A stretch of 64,000 bases of DNA, taken from the NCBI GenBank assembly GCA_016714225.1, contig JADJNS010000010.1:1-64000 (forward strand), in the 5' to 3' direction. This stretch comes from Archangiaceae bacterium. Its GTDB lineage: Bacteria; Myxococcota; Myxococcia; Myxococcales; Myxococcaceae. The position numbers and the translations under genes are program-made. The notes beneath the pieces are model-generated. The model had not been told where the DNA came from. It saw only the letters and a program-made list of their open reading frames with translations, and made no database searches. Of this stretch, positions 1 to 8,298 are shown piece after piece; within the stretch, counting starts at the first letter, position 1, and each line of letters starts with the position of its first letter.

Positions 1-341
1 AATTGAAACCCCGCGTCCTTGCCGTCGACGCGCACCAGCGCGCTGTCGCGGTTGGCGGTCACCACCACCTTGCCGGTGGGCGAGGGCTGCGGCGTCAGCT
101 GCGCGCTCACCACGGTCGCCTGCTCGGCGTGCACCGTGACCAGCAGCTGGGTGGGCACGAAGCCCTCGGCGCTCACCACCAGCAGCCGCTGCCCGGGAGG
201 AAACACGAGCCGCGCCGGCAGCTGGCCCAGCACCGGGCCCGAAGGCGTCTCGCGAACCTCGGCGCCGAACGGCAGCCCCGAGAGCTCGACGGTGCCGGTG
301 ATGGGTGAGAGCTCGAGCCTCACCGCGGCCTGCGCGCGCCG
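1..341 (-). CDS. PEGA-repeat protein, 3' part in shifted frame, runs off window
   Basis: This is the continuation of the TPR/PEGA gene that starts at 841, read one base out of phase with its 5' part. The reading frame is open on the minus strand to the window edge. It translates to two more PEGA-like beta segments, around SPITGTVELSGLPFGAEV and GKVVVTANRDSALVRVDG. PEGA domains are beta-sandwich repeats found in surface or periplasmic proteins of myxobacteria. The switch lies between about 327 and 345, in a GCGCGC stretch, and one added base would join the frames. I infer one gene carrying either a sequencing indel or a true frameshift. The C-terminus is outside the window. Confidence 0.6.
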
Positions 342-841
342 GTGGTCACGCGCACCTGCGTCTCGGCGTCGCGCCGGCCCTCGAGCCGCACCTTCACGGT
401 GTGCGGGCCGGGCGCGAGCGCCAGCACCTGCGGGGCGCGGCCGCGCGAGCCCAGGTCTTCGCGGTCGATGAACACGTCGGCGCCGGGCGGGTCAGTCACC
501 ACCTCGAGCAGCGCCACCTTGGGGGCGAGCCGCTCGAGCGCGGCCCTCATCTCGCGGGCGTCGGCTTCGGGCAGCCCGCGCGCGTGCGAGAGCTCGAAGT
601 AGTAGCGGTAGGCCTCGTCGTAACCCTTCAGCGCCTCGTAGCAGCGGGCGATGTTGAACAGCACGTTCTTGTTCGGCACCAGCCGGTTCGAGAGGAAGTA
701 CGCCGCCAGCGCGCGCGGGTAGTCGTGCTTCGCGTAGGCCTCGTTGCCGAGGCGAAAGGCGAGGTCGGCTTCGTCGGCGGTGTTGTCGGCGCGCGCGGTG
801 AAGGCAGAGAGCAGCGCGACCAGCAGCGCGCCGCGAATCAC
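320..841 (-). CDS. TPR-PEGA secreted protein, 5' part (frameshifted at its end)
   Basis: A GTG start gives a signal peptide (residues 1-18, MIRGALLVALLSAFTARA). It is followed by a TPR-like helical segment (about 25-110, with the motif NVLFNIARCYEALKGYDEAY) and a first PEGA domain (about 113-165). Families of this type are periplasmic or envelope scaffolds; no enzymatic role is expected. The frame ends early at 320, while PEGA repeats continue in the neighbouring frame to the window edge. Its start overlaps the stop of the upstream small membrane gene by 4 nt (GTGA), so the two are probably co-transcribed. Confidence 0.75.
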   Translation of the reverse strand: MIRGALLVALLSAFTARADNTADEADLAFRLGNEAYAKHDYPRALAAYFLSNRLVPNKNVLFNIARCYEALKGYDEAYRYYFELSHARGLPEADAREMRAALERLAPKVALLEVVTDPPGADVFIDREDLGSRGRAPQVLALAPGPHTVKVRLEGRRDAETQVRVTTGARRPR

Positions 842-1137
842 CTGAACCGGGCGAGCAGCTTCCGAAAGTTCTTCTTGTCGGTCAGCTCTTCGAAGCGCTC
901 ACCGAGGTCGTCGAAGCGGTCGCGCAGCGTGGGCGGCCGCGGAGCGAGCAGCGCCCAGCCCACCGCCCCGAGCGCCAGGCCCACTCCGAAGGCGATGCCC
1001 ACCGTGGCCAGCGGGTACTTCTGCACCTGGCTGCGGGCGGCCTCGTTCGCTTCGTGGAGCTTCTCGGACGCCGCCGAGGCGAGCTGCTTCGCCCTGGGCG
1101 CCACGCCTGCACTCTTCTGATCTGCCGTGTCGTTCAT
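838..1137 (-). CDS. Small membrane protein, DUF883/YqjD-like
   Basis: This 99-residue protein is read from the internal ATG (MNDTADQKSAGVAPRAK) rather than the longer open frame, because the extra N-terminus looks non-coding. It has an amphipathic helical N-terminus with alternating Ala, Glu and Lys. One transmembrane segment follows (about 43-62, PLATVGIAFGVGLALGAVGW), then a charged cytoplasmic tail rich in Arg, Asp and Phe. This layout resembles the ElaB/YqjD/DUF883 family of inner-membrane, ribosome-associated proteins, but no diagnostic motif was confirmed. It overlaps the PEGA gene by 4 nt. Confidence 0.7.
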   Translation of the reverse strand: MNDTADQKSAGVAPRAKQLASAASEKLHEANEAARSQVQKYPLATVGIAFGVGLALGAVGWALLAPRPPTLRDRFDDLGERFEELTDKKNFRKLLARFR

Positions 1138-1226
1138 GAAAGGCCCCGTTCTCGTCTTCTTTGAGCGCGGCAGCGTACAGCGGTTCGCGCAGCCGGGCAT
1201 GGTCTTGCGCTACGGTCTTCCGCGCG

Positions 1227-2306
1227 ATGCGGCGGTTGCTTCTGGCGGTGATGCTCTCTGGCTGCGCCGCCGCGCCCGAAGAGCCGCCGGTGCCGGTTCG
1301 CTTCGACCGCTCGCTCTTCTTCGGCGACGACGCGCTGCTCGACGACCCGGCGGTGGTGTCGTTTTCGCGCCTGATGGCGGCCGCGTCTGACGACGGCCAC
1401 GGCGGCCGGTTGCTGCAGCAGTGGTTTCACGCCTTCGGGCCAGCGCGCCCGCGGCCGGCGCAGTTCGTCGACCGCTTCGCGGGCGGGCCCGACGCCTCGC
1501 AGTGGGACCTGTCGCGCGCGCTGTTCAAAATCACCGGCGTGCACAACCGCATCGACCTGATGCGCGACGGCCACTGCGGAGAGCTGCGCGTCTCGGCCGC
1601 CTGCACCCACCTCGAGCTGCAGCCGTTTCACGTGCTGTTCGTGTTTCGCCAGCCGGCCGGCGACGGAGACCTCGACGCTTCAGGTCAGCTCACCTGCCGC
1701 GCCACCGCGCGGCGCTGGGCCGAGCTGTCGCGGCTCGAGGGCGAGGTGCTGCGCGCCCGCGTCGGCGAGGCGGTGCGCGAGGGCCTCACCCACGCGCGTT
1801 TCGTGCAGCTCGAGACCGTCGAGCTCACCTCGACGCCCTGGGAGTGGCGCCAGTGGGTGAAGGGCGCAAGCCCCGACACGGTGACTCCCGCGCCGCTCTT
1901 TCAGCAGCTCGACGTCGAGGGGCTCAACGCGCCCGGCCCCCGGCGCGACGCGCTGCTCGGCTGGGTGAAGGCCAACGCGGCCGCCCTGCAGGCGCGCACG
2001 CTGCTGTTCCCGGAAGGGCTTCGGGCGAGCACCGCGCACGCTCCGCAGAACGCCCCGCGGGTGCCGCTCTCGCTCGAGGGGGCCGGGGTGCCCGAGGGGG
2101 TGCGGCAGAACGTCGAGCTGGTCGGCTGCGTGGGCTGTCACACCGCCGACGCCAGCTTCTTGCAGACGCGCAGCGACCGCAGCGTGAGCCCGTTCTATGA
2201 GAAGGAGCTCCACGCTCGGGAGGCCCACCTGATGGACATCGTGCTCGGTCAGTCGTCTGGGGCTCCCTTCGGCCCGCTGCAGCGCGACCCGGTGATGCCG
2301 CAGTGA
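1227..2306 (+). CDS. Putative lipoprotein with a single CxxCH motif
   Basis: This 359-residue protein starts at the ATG giving MRRLLLAVMLSGCAAA, a lipoprotein signal with lipobox LSGC; the open frame upstream has no signal. No catalytic family was recognised. A conserved-looking segment HNRIDLMRDGHCGELRV lies near residue 110. A single CVGCH (c-type heme-like) motif lies near residue 300 and precedes FYEKELHAREAHLMD. One CxxCH is weak evidence for heme binding, but the cysteine pair may carry a cofactor or a disulfide. Its stop overlaps the GTG start of the downstream hydrolase by 4 nt, so the two form an operon. Confidence 0.7.
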   Translation: MRRLLLAVMLSGCAAAPEEPPVPVRFDRSLFFGDDALLDDPAVVSFSRLMAAASDDGHGGRLLQQWFHAFGPARPRPAQFVDRFAGGPDASQWDLSRALFKITGVHNRIDLMRDGHCGELRVSAACTHLELQPFHVLFVFRQPAGDGDLDASGQLTCRATARRWAELSRLEGEVLRARVGEAVREGLTHARFVQLETVELTSTPWEWRQWVKGASPDTVTPAPLFQQLDVEGLNAPGPRRDALLGWVKANAAALQARTLLFPEGLRASTAHAPQNAPRVPLSLEGAGVPEGVRQNVELVGCVGCHTADASFLQTRSDRSVSPFYEKELHAREAHLMDIVLGQSSGAPFGPLQRDPVMPQ

Positions 2307-3130
2307 AGCGCGTCAGCGCCAACGGCCTCGAGTTCGCCTACCTCGAGTGGGGCGACGCGGGGCACCCGCTGATGCTGCTGTTTCACGGCTTCCCCGACAC
2401 CGCGCACGGCTGGCAGGGCGCGGCCCCGCAGCTGGCCGCGCTGGGGTACCGGGTGGTGGCTCCGAACATGCGGGGCTACGCGCCCACCTCGGTGCCCGAG
2501 CGCCACACCACCAGCAGAGACCTGGGCGAAGACGTGGTGGCGCTCATCGGCGCGCTGGGCGCCGAGAAGGCCGTCATCGTCGGGCACGACTGGGGCGCCG
2601 AGGCGGTGACCGCCGCGGTGGGGCTCGCGCCTTCGAAGGTCGACCGGCTGGTGGCGGTGGCGATTCCCCATCGCACCCAGCTGCCCAAATCTCTCAAGGT
2701 GGCGTGGGGCGCGCGGCACTTCGTCGACTTCAACCTGCCCGGCGCGCTCGGCCGCTTGAGCGCCCGAGACTTCGCGCGGGTCGACCAGCTCTGCACCCGC
2801 TGGTCGCCGACGTGGCGGCTCACCCCCGAAGACACCCGGGCGGTGAAAGAGGCCTTCGCCGCCCCGGGCAGCGCCGAGGCGGCCATCGGCTACTACCGGG
2901 GCGCGTCGGCGCTCACGCCGCCATTCATGAAGGAGCGCATCGCGGTGCCCACGCTGGCGGTGGCGGGCGCCGACGACCCGCTGCTCGAGCCCGCCGACTT
3001 CGAGCGCGCACGGCGTCACTTCACCGGGCGCTACGAGGTCGCGGCGATACCGGGTGGGCACTTCTGCCACCGCGAGTCGCCGCAGGCGTTCGTCGAAGCG
3101 GTGGCGAAGTTTCTGGGCAGCCCAAGGTAG
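2303..3130 (+). CDS. Alpha/beta hydrolase, epoxide hydrolase-like
   Basis: This 275-residue alpha/beta-hydrolase-fold enzyme begins at a GTG embedded in the preceding stop. HGFPDTAHGW (about 28-37) is the oxyanion-hole HGxP motif. GHDWGA carries the Asp nucleophile (Asp96) of epoxide hydrolases and haloalkane dehalogenases rather than the Ser of esterases. The later ADDPLLEP segment and GGHFCHRE supply the likely acid and the catalytic His. The length matches soluble bacterial epoxide hydrolases. The substrate cannot be told. Haloalkane dehalogenase is possible, but the HGFPDT and RGY elements favour epoxide hydrolase. Confidence 0.85.
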   Translation: MKRVSANGLEFAYLEWGDAGHPLMLLFHGFPDTAHGWQGAAPQLAALGYRVVAPNMRGYAPTSVPERHTTSRDLGEDVVALIGALGAEKAVIVGHDWGAEAVTAAVGLAPSKVDRLVAVAIPHRTQLPKSLKVAWGARHFVDFNLPGALGRLSARDFARVDQLCTRWSPTWRLTPEDTRAVKEAFAAPGSAEAAIGYYRGASALTPPFMKERIAVPTLAVAGADDPLLEPADFERARRHFTGRYEVAAIPGGHFCHRESPQAFVEAVAKFLGSPR

Positions 3131-3141
3131 ACTCGCGCGCG

Positions 3142-4955
3142 ATGAACCGCTGTGCCCTCTGGGTCGCCGCCCTCGTGGCCGCCGCTTCCTCCTGCCAGTG
3201 CGCGACCGACGTCGCGACGCAGACGTTCGCGTGCCTCAGCGACGCAGACTGTGCCAGCGGCTTTCACTGCAGCGGCGGAGTGTGCACCGACGGCTCGAGC
3301 ATGGCGGGCGGGGCCGGAGGCAGCAGCGGCGGCGGGTCGACCGCAGGGGGCGTCGGCGGCACCGGCGGCTCGGCGGGTGGCGGCGCGACCGCGGGCGGTG
3401 GAGGCGCGACTGCGGGTGGTGGCGGAACTGCGGGCGGTGGCGCGACCGCGGGCGGTGGAGGCGCGACTGCGGGCGGTGGCGCGACCGCGGGCGGTGGCGC
3501 GACCGCGGGCGGTGGAGGCGCGACTGCGGGTGGTGGCACTGCGGGCGGAGGCGCGACCGCGGGCGGTGGCGGCACTGCGGGCGCGGGCCCCGACACGGTG
3601 GTGTTCACCAGCAACGCGCCCAACACGGTGCTGGCGTTCACCTGCCTGACGGTGAACCTGCAGACGCGGCTCGGGCAGACCCCCGCCGCGGTGAATCAAG
3701 ACACCACCGTGAACCTCACCGCGAACCCGGCGGGAGGAGCGCGCTTCTATTCGGACCCGAGCTGCACCACCGCGACCACCACGGTGAGCGTGCTCGCCGG
3801 GCAGTCGAGCGCGGTGGTGTGGATGCGGCCCATCACCGGGGGCACCAGCGTGAGCTACACCGCCTCGGCTCCGTTCGACTCGGCCACCCAGTCGGTGAAC
3901 GCGCGGCCAGTGGTGAAGCGCGGCGCGTGCGGCTTCAGCGCTCCGCAGGCCGATGGGGCGAAGACCTGGGGTCGTACTGTGCGCTCACCCCCGACCTGCT
4001 CGACACCAACCACGCCTTCGTCGTCGCCACCATGAACTCGAACAACAGCACCGCCTCGACGCAGATGGCGCGCTGTTACATCAACGACAACGCCAGCGTC
4101 GTCTGCCAGCGCGATCGCGGCGCGGCGAGTGGCCTCATCGAGTACCAGGTGGTCGAGCTGCCCTACGGGCTCAGGGTGCAGGAGCAGCTGTTTCCCTGCT
4201 CCACCCCTCCCATCACCCGCACCTTCAGCGCGGTCGATGCGGGCGCGTCTTTCGTGCTGCGGTCGAACAAGGGCAGCGGCAGCACCCTCGACGACGACGA
4301 CCTGGTGGTGGCGCGGCTGGTGTCTCCCACCCAGGTCGAGGTCGACTGGGGCACCGCCGGTGGCGGGTGCAACGGGGGCGACTTCGGGGTGCAGCTGGTG
4401 CAATTCGACGGGGTGAGCGTCACGCGCGGGGTGTTCGCGGCGGGGTTGCCGATAGGGCAGGTGACCGCGAGCGAGGTTCAGCTGTCGCCGGTCGGCCCGA
4501 ACACCGTGGTGCTGACGCAGGCGCGCCCGCGCAACGGCTCGCTGCTCTGCACCGAGCTGGTGCGCGCCGACATGCCCTCGCCGACCAGCATCACCTTCAC
4601 CCGCGGCAATGGAGCGGGGGCGAGCTGCGCCGGCGACCAGGTGCTCTCGGTGGAGTGGCAACGCATCGACTTCGGCGCGCGCGCGACGGTGCAGGTGCGG
4701 CAGGTGGCCATCGCGGCGAGCAGCGTCACCGGCGCCGCCACCCTCATGCCGGTCGACCCGAGCCGCACCGTCGCCTTCACCAGCGCGATGGTGAGCGGGC
4801 CGGGGGGCGGAGAGACCGACTACACCGGCACGTACTTCGCCGGAGAGGGCATGGCGCGCGTGCAGCTGACCTCGCCCACCACCGTGACGCTGAGCCGCGC
4901 GCACGCGAGCGGCGCGGCGTCGTTCACCGTGTACGTGGTGCAGCTCGAGCCGTAG
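3142..4955 (+). CDS. Gly/Ala/Thr-repeat lipoprotein (one frameshift near 3955)
   Basis: The gene starts at ATG 3142 with a signal peptide (MNRCALWVAALVAAASSC). A short Cys-rich segment follows (CLSDADCASGFHCSGGVC), of the type seen in many myxobacterial lipoproteins. Next comes a long low-complexity linker of GGGATAGGG units, then a beta-rich extracellular region. The opening frame would end at 4035, but the plausible protein continues in another frame (GSYCALTPDLLDTNHAFV onward) to 4955. Adding one G to the GGGG run at 3955-3958 joins the two. I call it a single gene interrupted by an indel. It overlaps the convergent small membrane gene at 4924-4955. Function unknown. Confidence 0.65.
3372..3590 (+). 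repeat. GC-rich tandem repeats encoding a GGGATAGGG linker
   Basis: Imperfect tandem units of about 15 and 18 bases built from GCGGGCGGTGGCGCGAC and variants repeat through this stretch and encode Gly3-4-Ala-Thr-Ala. Period and phase follow codons, so this is an in-frame protein linker and not a CRISPR or intergenic satellite. Unit number is likely to vary between strains by slippage. Confidence 0.85.
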
Positions 4956-5151
4956 CCGGGCGGCAGAGGTTCGCCACCACCAGCGGCGGCACCAGCAGCA
5001 CCAGCGCGAACCAGGCGCCCACGTAGGCGAGGCCGGCCGCCAGCTGCCCGAGCGTCGCCGCGTGGCCCGAGAGCACCGCGACCTGGTCGCGCGCGCCGCC
5101 GAGGTGGAGCACCCCGAACACCGCCACCACTACGAGCGCGAGCCGGGGCAC
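4924..5151 (-). CDS. Small membrane protein, 75 aa
   Basis: A strong ribosome-binding site (AAAGGAGG, 7 nt before GTG at 5151) marks this small gene inside the last 22 bases of the upstream Ldi-like gene. The product has two hydrophobic segments, RLALVVVAVFGVLHL (residues 3-17) and YVGAWFALVLLVPPLVV (about 43-59), and a basic, Ala/Arg-rich tail. No family was recognised. The overlap and the Shine-Dalgarno suggest translational coupling with the upstream gene. It also overlaps the convergent lipoprotein gene by 32 nt. Confidence 0.6.
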   Translation of the reverse strand: MPRLALVVVAVFGVLHLGGARDQVAVLSGHAATLGQLAAGLAYVGAWFALVLLVPPLVVANLCRPATARAAPRTR

Positions 5152-6218
5152 GGGCGGCCTCCTTTCACGCACGCCCACAGCGGGCCCTGCACCAGCGAGT
5201 AGAGCACCACCGAGTCGGCGAGCGCGTTGCCCGCCGAGTAGCGCAGCGCGCCGTCGCGCCGCACCGGAAACGCGGCCAGCTCGAGGCTGCGCACCAGCTC
5301 GCGGTGGTACGTCTGGTCTGAGAACGCCGCGGCGCCCAGCAGCGCCAGGCCGCTCGAGCCGGCGTTGGCGTCGAGCAGCGGAATGCTGGGGCCCGAGTCG
5401 ATGTCGGCGGGGCCCTGCCAGGCGCGCGGCCACTCGGCGGCCCAGCCGAAGCCGAGCGCGTGGTGGCGCAGGTGCTGCCGCGCCAGCGCGTACTGCCCGG
5501 CGGCGAGCGCCGGGTCGAGTAGCTGCAGTATGTGCGCCGAGAGCCAGAGCGTCGAGCCCTCGGGGCCGTCGCGGTGCGCTCCGCCGCGGTGAAACGAGGT
5601 GACGAGCATGCCGCTCTTCGGGTCGACGAGGTTCGCCCGCGCCGAGGCGAGCCAGCGGGCGGTGAGCGCCGAGTGGTCGGTGCCCAGCGCCGCGTCGGAG
5701 ACGGTGAGCGCCGCCAGCGCCACGGTGTTGCAGAACGTCCACCCTTCGTCGGGGTAGCTCTCGGGCAGCGCGAGCGGCGCCTCGGCGAACTGCTGCTCGA
5801 GGGCGGCGACGCGGGCCTTCAGCGCCGCGGGGTCTCCGCCCGCCACCACCTGGCGCGCGGCGAGCATCAGCCCAATCTCGCCGTCGACGAACAGCGAGCG
5901 GGTGGCGGTGCGCCCGTAGGGGAGCAGGAACCAGGTGGGGCCGTGCTCGCGCTCGAGGCGCTCGGTCTCGTCGGCGAGGCGGCGCACCGCCGGCAGGTAG
6001 CCGGGGTCGCCCAACGAGAGGTTGGCGAAGGCGAGCGTGGCGAACATGCGGGCCATCAGGTCCCACTCGGGGTTGGTGGCGCGCAGCGCGCTGCGGTCGG
6101 CGTCGAGCTGCCCGTGGGCGAGCGGGGTGATGAGCGACTGCGGGTCGGCAGAGAAGAAGACGTGCACGCTGCACAGCCAGACCGCCAGCGCGACGGAGAA
6201 CACGAGGAGCTTGCGCAT
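5130..6218 (-). CDS. Linalool dehydratase/isomerase-like (Ldi-domain) membrane-anchored protein
   Basis: The start is taken at the ATG giving MRKLLVFSVALAVWLCSVHV, an N-terminal signal or anchor. The body is an all-helical, repeat-like domain. Several blocks resemble my recollection of the linalool dehydratase/isomerase (Ldi, alpha/alpha-barrel) family: NPEWDLMARMFATLAFANL, GPTWFLLPYGRTATRSLFVD, SYPDEGWTFCNTVALAAL, GTDHSALTARWLASARANL, DGPEGSTLW and DIDSGPSIPLL. The Cys in the WTFCNT block would be one of the active-site cysteines. The true substrate is unknown; myxobacterial members need not act on linalool. The downstream small membrane gene overlaps by 22 nt. Confidence 0.6.
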   Translation of the reverse strand: MRKLLVFSVALAVWLCSVHVFFSADPQSLITPLAHGQLDADRSALRATNPEWDLMARMFATLAFANLSLGDPGYLPAVRRLADETERLEREHGPTWFLLPYGRTATRSLFVDGEIGLMLAARQVVAGGDPAALKARVAALEQQFAEAPLALPESYPDEGWTFCNTVALAALTVSDAALGTDHSALTARWLASARANLVDPKSGMLVTSFHRGGAHRDGPEGSTLWLSAHILQLLDPALAAGQYALARQHLRHHALGFGWAAEWPRAWQGPADIDSGPSIPLLDANAGSSGLALLGAAAFSDQTYHRELVRSLELAAFPVRRDGALRYSAGNALADSVVLYSLVQGPLWACVKGGRPCPGSRS

Positions 6219-6319
6219 GTGAGGCAGAAGGTATGGGCGGGCCCGTCGGCCGGGGGCGCGATGGCGCCGAGTGGTCGGTTGCCCGCTCCGAGCGGTCGCC
6301 AAGGTGCTACGCCTCGTGC

Positions 6320-6766
6320 GTGCTCGCGTCGCTGGCGTTGCTGGTGTGCTCGCAGTCGGTGGTGGTGCTCGACGTCTCGGCCGAAGACGCGGTCTATGAA
6401 GACGAGTCGCGCGCGCTGGCGCTCGAGGTGGTCGACGTGCTCAACGCGAAGGGGCTGGTCGCGCGGCGGGTCGACGAGAGCGAGCTGCCGCCGCAGGGGT
6501 GCCGCGCCGGCCCGTGCCTCGAGAAGGTGGCCCACGGCTCAGACGCGCTGGTGACGCTCGACGTGGCGGAAATCAGCAAGGGCCGCCTGGGAGTGGCCAT
6601 CACCGCGCTCGCCGGCCGCACCGGCATGCCGCTGGCGGGTGGGCGCTACCACGTGGGCGAGAAGACCAAACGGCCCGCCAAAGAGCTCGAGGCGTTCGCG
6701 AAGAAGCTCACCGACGTGCTGACCAAGGCCGCGCCGAAGAAGCGAGACGACGCGGGGCACCCCTAG
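6320..6766 (+). CDS. Secreted protein of unknown function, paralog of 53994-54689
   Basis: The start is uncertain. GTG 6320 gives a signal-like N-terminus (VLASLALLVCSQSVVVLD), whereas the longer frame from 6233 adds a charged stretch. The protein has an alpha/beta pattern with ESRALALEVVDVLNAKGL, a cysteine pair (GCRAGPCLEKV) and SDALVTLDVAEISKG, then a strand-rich part and a Lys-rich C-terminus. The cysteine pair followed by a [S/T]-A-L-V strand recurs in the protein at 53994-54689, suggesting a shared family that I cannot name. The region 6219-6319 between it and the divergent Ldi-like gene must hold both promoters. Confidence 0.6.
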   Translation: MLASLALLVCSQSVVVLDVSAEDAVYEDESRALALEVVDVLNAKGLVARRVDESELPPQGCRAGPCLEKVAHGSDALVTLDVAEISKGRLGVAITALAGRTGMPLAGGRYHVGEKTKRPAKELEAFAKKLTDVLTKAAPKKRDDAGHP

Positions 6767-6779
6767 CAGGGCGTGGTTT

Positions 6780-7457
6780 TCAGTCCCACTGGATGGGCGC
6801 GTCGGGCGTACCCCAGCCGCTGCCGTGCGCCACGCGCCGCCCGTTGGGGTTGTAGAGCTCGATGCCGAACGAGTCGTGGGTGAACTGCGCCACCACCGCG
6901 TAGCGCTGGCCGCTGGCGGTCAGCGAGCGCGCGATGGGCGGGTCGATGAGGTCGCCCATGCGCTTGGCGCGGCGCGCCATCGCGTCGAACGACTCTTTGG
7001 CCGAGTGCGACAGCTCGGCGGGGTCGAGCGCGGGCAGGGCATCGGGCGACCACTTCGGGGTCACCAGCACCTCGGCGGCCTTCATCGCCATGCGGGTGGG
7101 GGTGAGGTGCAGCTGCGCAATGGCCGAGGCGAGCTTGCCGATCTGCGCCATCTTCCCGACCTCGTCGGGGCTCAAGCCGTTGTTGGTGAGGTCGTACGCG
7201 TCGATCAGCTTCTGCTTGGCGTAGGCCAGGCCCTGGGTGATGTCGCCCGCGGTCACCGTGGCGCCCTTCGCTGCGTCGCGGTGGTCGAGGAACTGGAAGA
7301 AGGTGTCGGTGAGCGCGCGCTCGCTGCCGGTGAGCTCTTTGAGCTTCGCGGCGACCTCGGCGCGGCTCAGGCGGCCGTTCTTGCCCGCGGCGTCGATGAG
7401 CGTCTGCGCGGTGCGGTCGAGCACGTCGTGAATCGCCTTGCGGGAGATGTTCGCCAT
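6780..7457 (-). CDS. Helical protein of unknown function with two EF-hand-like loops
   Basis: This 225-residue cytoplasmic protein (MANISRKAIHDVLDRTAQTL) is mostly helical, with a beta-strand C-terminus (QRYAVVAQFTHDSFGIELYN). Two loops, GKNGRLSRAEV (about residue 25) and DLTNNGLSPDEV (about residue 90), have the N-G-x-[LI]-S/T-x-x-E spacing of EF-hands, but each lacks some canonical acidic ligands. Calcium binding is therefore only a possibility. No signal peptide or membrane segment is seen. The gene stands alone between convergent and co-directional neighbours. Confidence 0.65.
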   Translation of the reverse strand: MANISRKAIHDVLDRTAQTLIDAAGKNGRLSRAEVAAKLKELTGSERALTDTFFQFLDHRDAAKGATVTAGDITQGLAYAKQKLIDAYDLTNNGLSPDEVGKMAQIGKLASAIAQLHLTPTRMAMKAAEVLVTPKWSPDALPALDPAELSHSAKESFDAMARRAKRMGDLIDPPIARSLTASGQRYAVVAQFTHDSFGIELYNPNGRRVAHGSGWGTPDAPIQWD

Positions 7458-7510
7458 GGGTGCCTCTTACCCGAAAGCCGAGGCGATGCAGCACCACCCG
7501 ACCCGCAGCG

Positions 7511-8248
7511 TCACCCGGCGCGGCCGCCGTCGAGCACCTTGCGCAGCGCCTTGCGCGCCATGCGGGTGAGCAGCACCGCGCCCACCACCGTGGTGGGGAA
7601 GCCCACCCAGTACAGCACCCTGATTTGAGGCGAGTGAAACGCCGAGCCGACCTGCGCGGCGTCGGTGATGAGCGAGCCCAGGTACACCAGCACCACCACC
7701 GCGGGCAGCATGCCCAGCCAGGTGCCGATGAAGAAGTCGAGCACCCGCATGCGGGTGAGACCCAGCGCGTAGTTGAGCAGGTTGTATGGAGCGAGCGAGA
7801 GCCGCAGCAGCAGTGTCACCCTCAGGCCCTGCTCGCCCACCGCCTGGTCGATGGCGGCCCACCGGGGGTACTGCGCTGCGCGCCGCTGCACCCAGTCTCG
7901 TGCCACGAAGCGGCCCAGGTAGAACGGCACCACGCCCACCACCGCCGCGAGCGTCGAGCCCCACACCACGCCCATCACCGGCCCGAACGCGAAGCCCGCG
8001 GTCACCGTCATCATCGAGCCGGGCAGCATGAACACCGCCACCAGCACGTAGACCGCGGCGTAGACCGCGACGCCGATGGGCCCGGCCCCGCGAATCAGCT
8101 CGACCGTCGAGAGCACCCACTGGCGGCCGGGCAGCACGGTGAAGACCGCCACGATGCCGGCGAGCACGGCGAGCCCGAGCGCGACGCGCGCGACCCGGCC
8201 GAGCAGGTTGGTTCTTTCGACGCCTTCGGGGCCCGGGGTGGTCGCCAA
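7511..8248 (-). CDS. TVP38/TMEM64 (DedA-superfamily) membrane protein
   Basis: This polytopic membrane protein of about 245 residues belongs to the SNARE-associated/VTT family. FMLPGSMMTVTAGFAFGPVMG with GSTLAAVVGVVPFYLGR is the characteristic re-entrant loop region, followed by LLLRLSLAPYNLLNYALGLT and FFIGTWLGMLPAVVVLVYLG. Members are lipid scramblase-like or transport proteins of the inner membrane. No ATG is in frame near the N-terminus. TTG 8248 is my best start; a GTG about 25 codons inside is the alternative. The TTG start lies within copy 1 of a roughly 75-bp direct repeat. Confidence 0.8.
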   Translation of the reverse strand: MATTPGPEGVERTNLLGRVARVALGLAVLAGIVAVFTVLPGRQWVLSTVELIRGAGPIGVAVYAAVYVLVAVFMLPGSMMTVTAGFAFGPVMGVVWGSTLAAVVGVVPFYLGRFVARDWVQRRAAQYPRWAAIDQAVGEQGLRVTLLLRLSLAPYNLLNYALGLTRMRVLDFFIGTWLGMLPAVVVLVYLGSLITDAAQVGSAFHSPQIRVLYWVGFPTTVVGAVLLTRMARKALRKVLDGGRAG

Positions 8249-8298
8249 TGCGAGAGACGTATTACCCCGTCGCGTCGCCGATGCTCCGGTTTGTTCCC
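8221..8298 (+). repeat. Direct repeat, copy 1 (about 75 bp)
   Basis: This sequence matches 8963-9044 with roughly nine mismatches over 73 bases. It contains the shared blocks ACGTATTAC and GTCGCGTCGCCGATGCTCCG. This copy covers the 5' end of the membrane-protein gene and a vestigial ATG (MLRFVP) that corresponds to the true start of the downstream DUF1592 gene. Confidence 0.85.

Noticed and set aside
1227..2306. Cytochrome c
   Set aside because: Only one CxxCH is present and there is no distal Met/His context or cytochrome fold; called a lipoprotein of unknown function.
3372..3590. Possible CRISPR-like array
   Set aside because: Units are 15-18 nt, directly tandem without spacers, and in frame with a lipoprotein gene.
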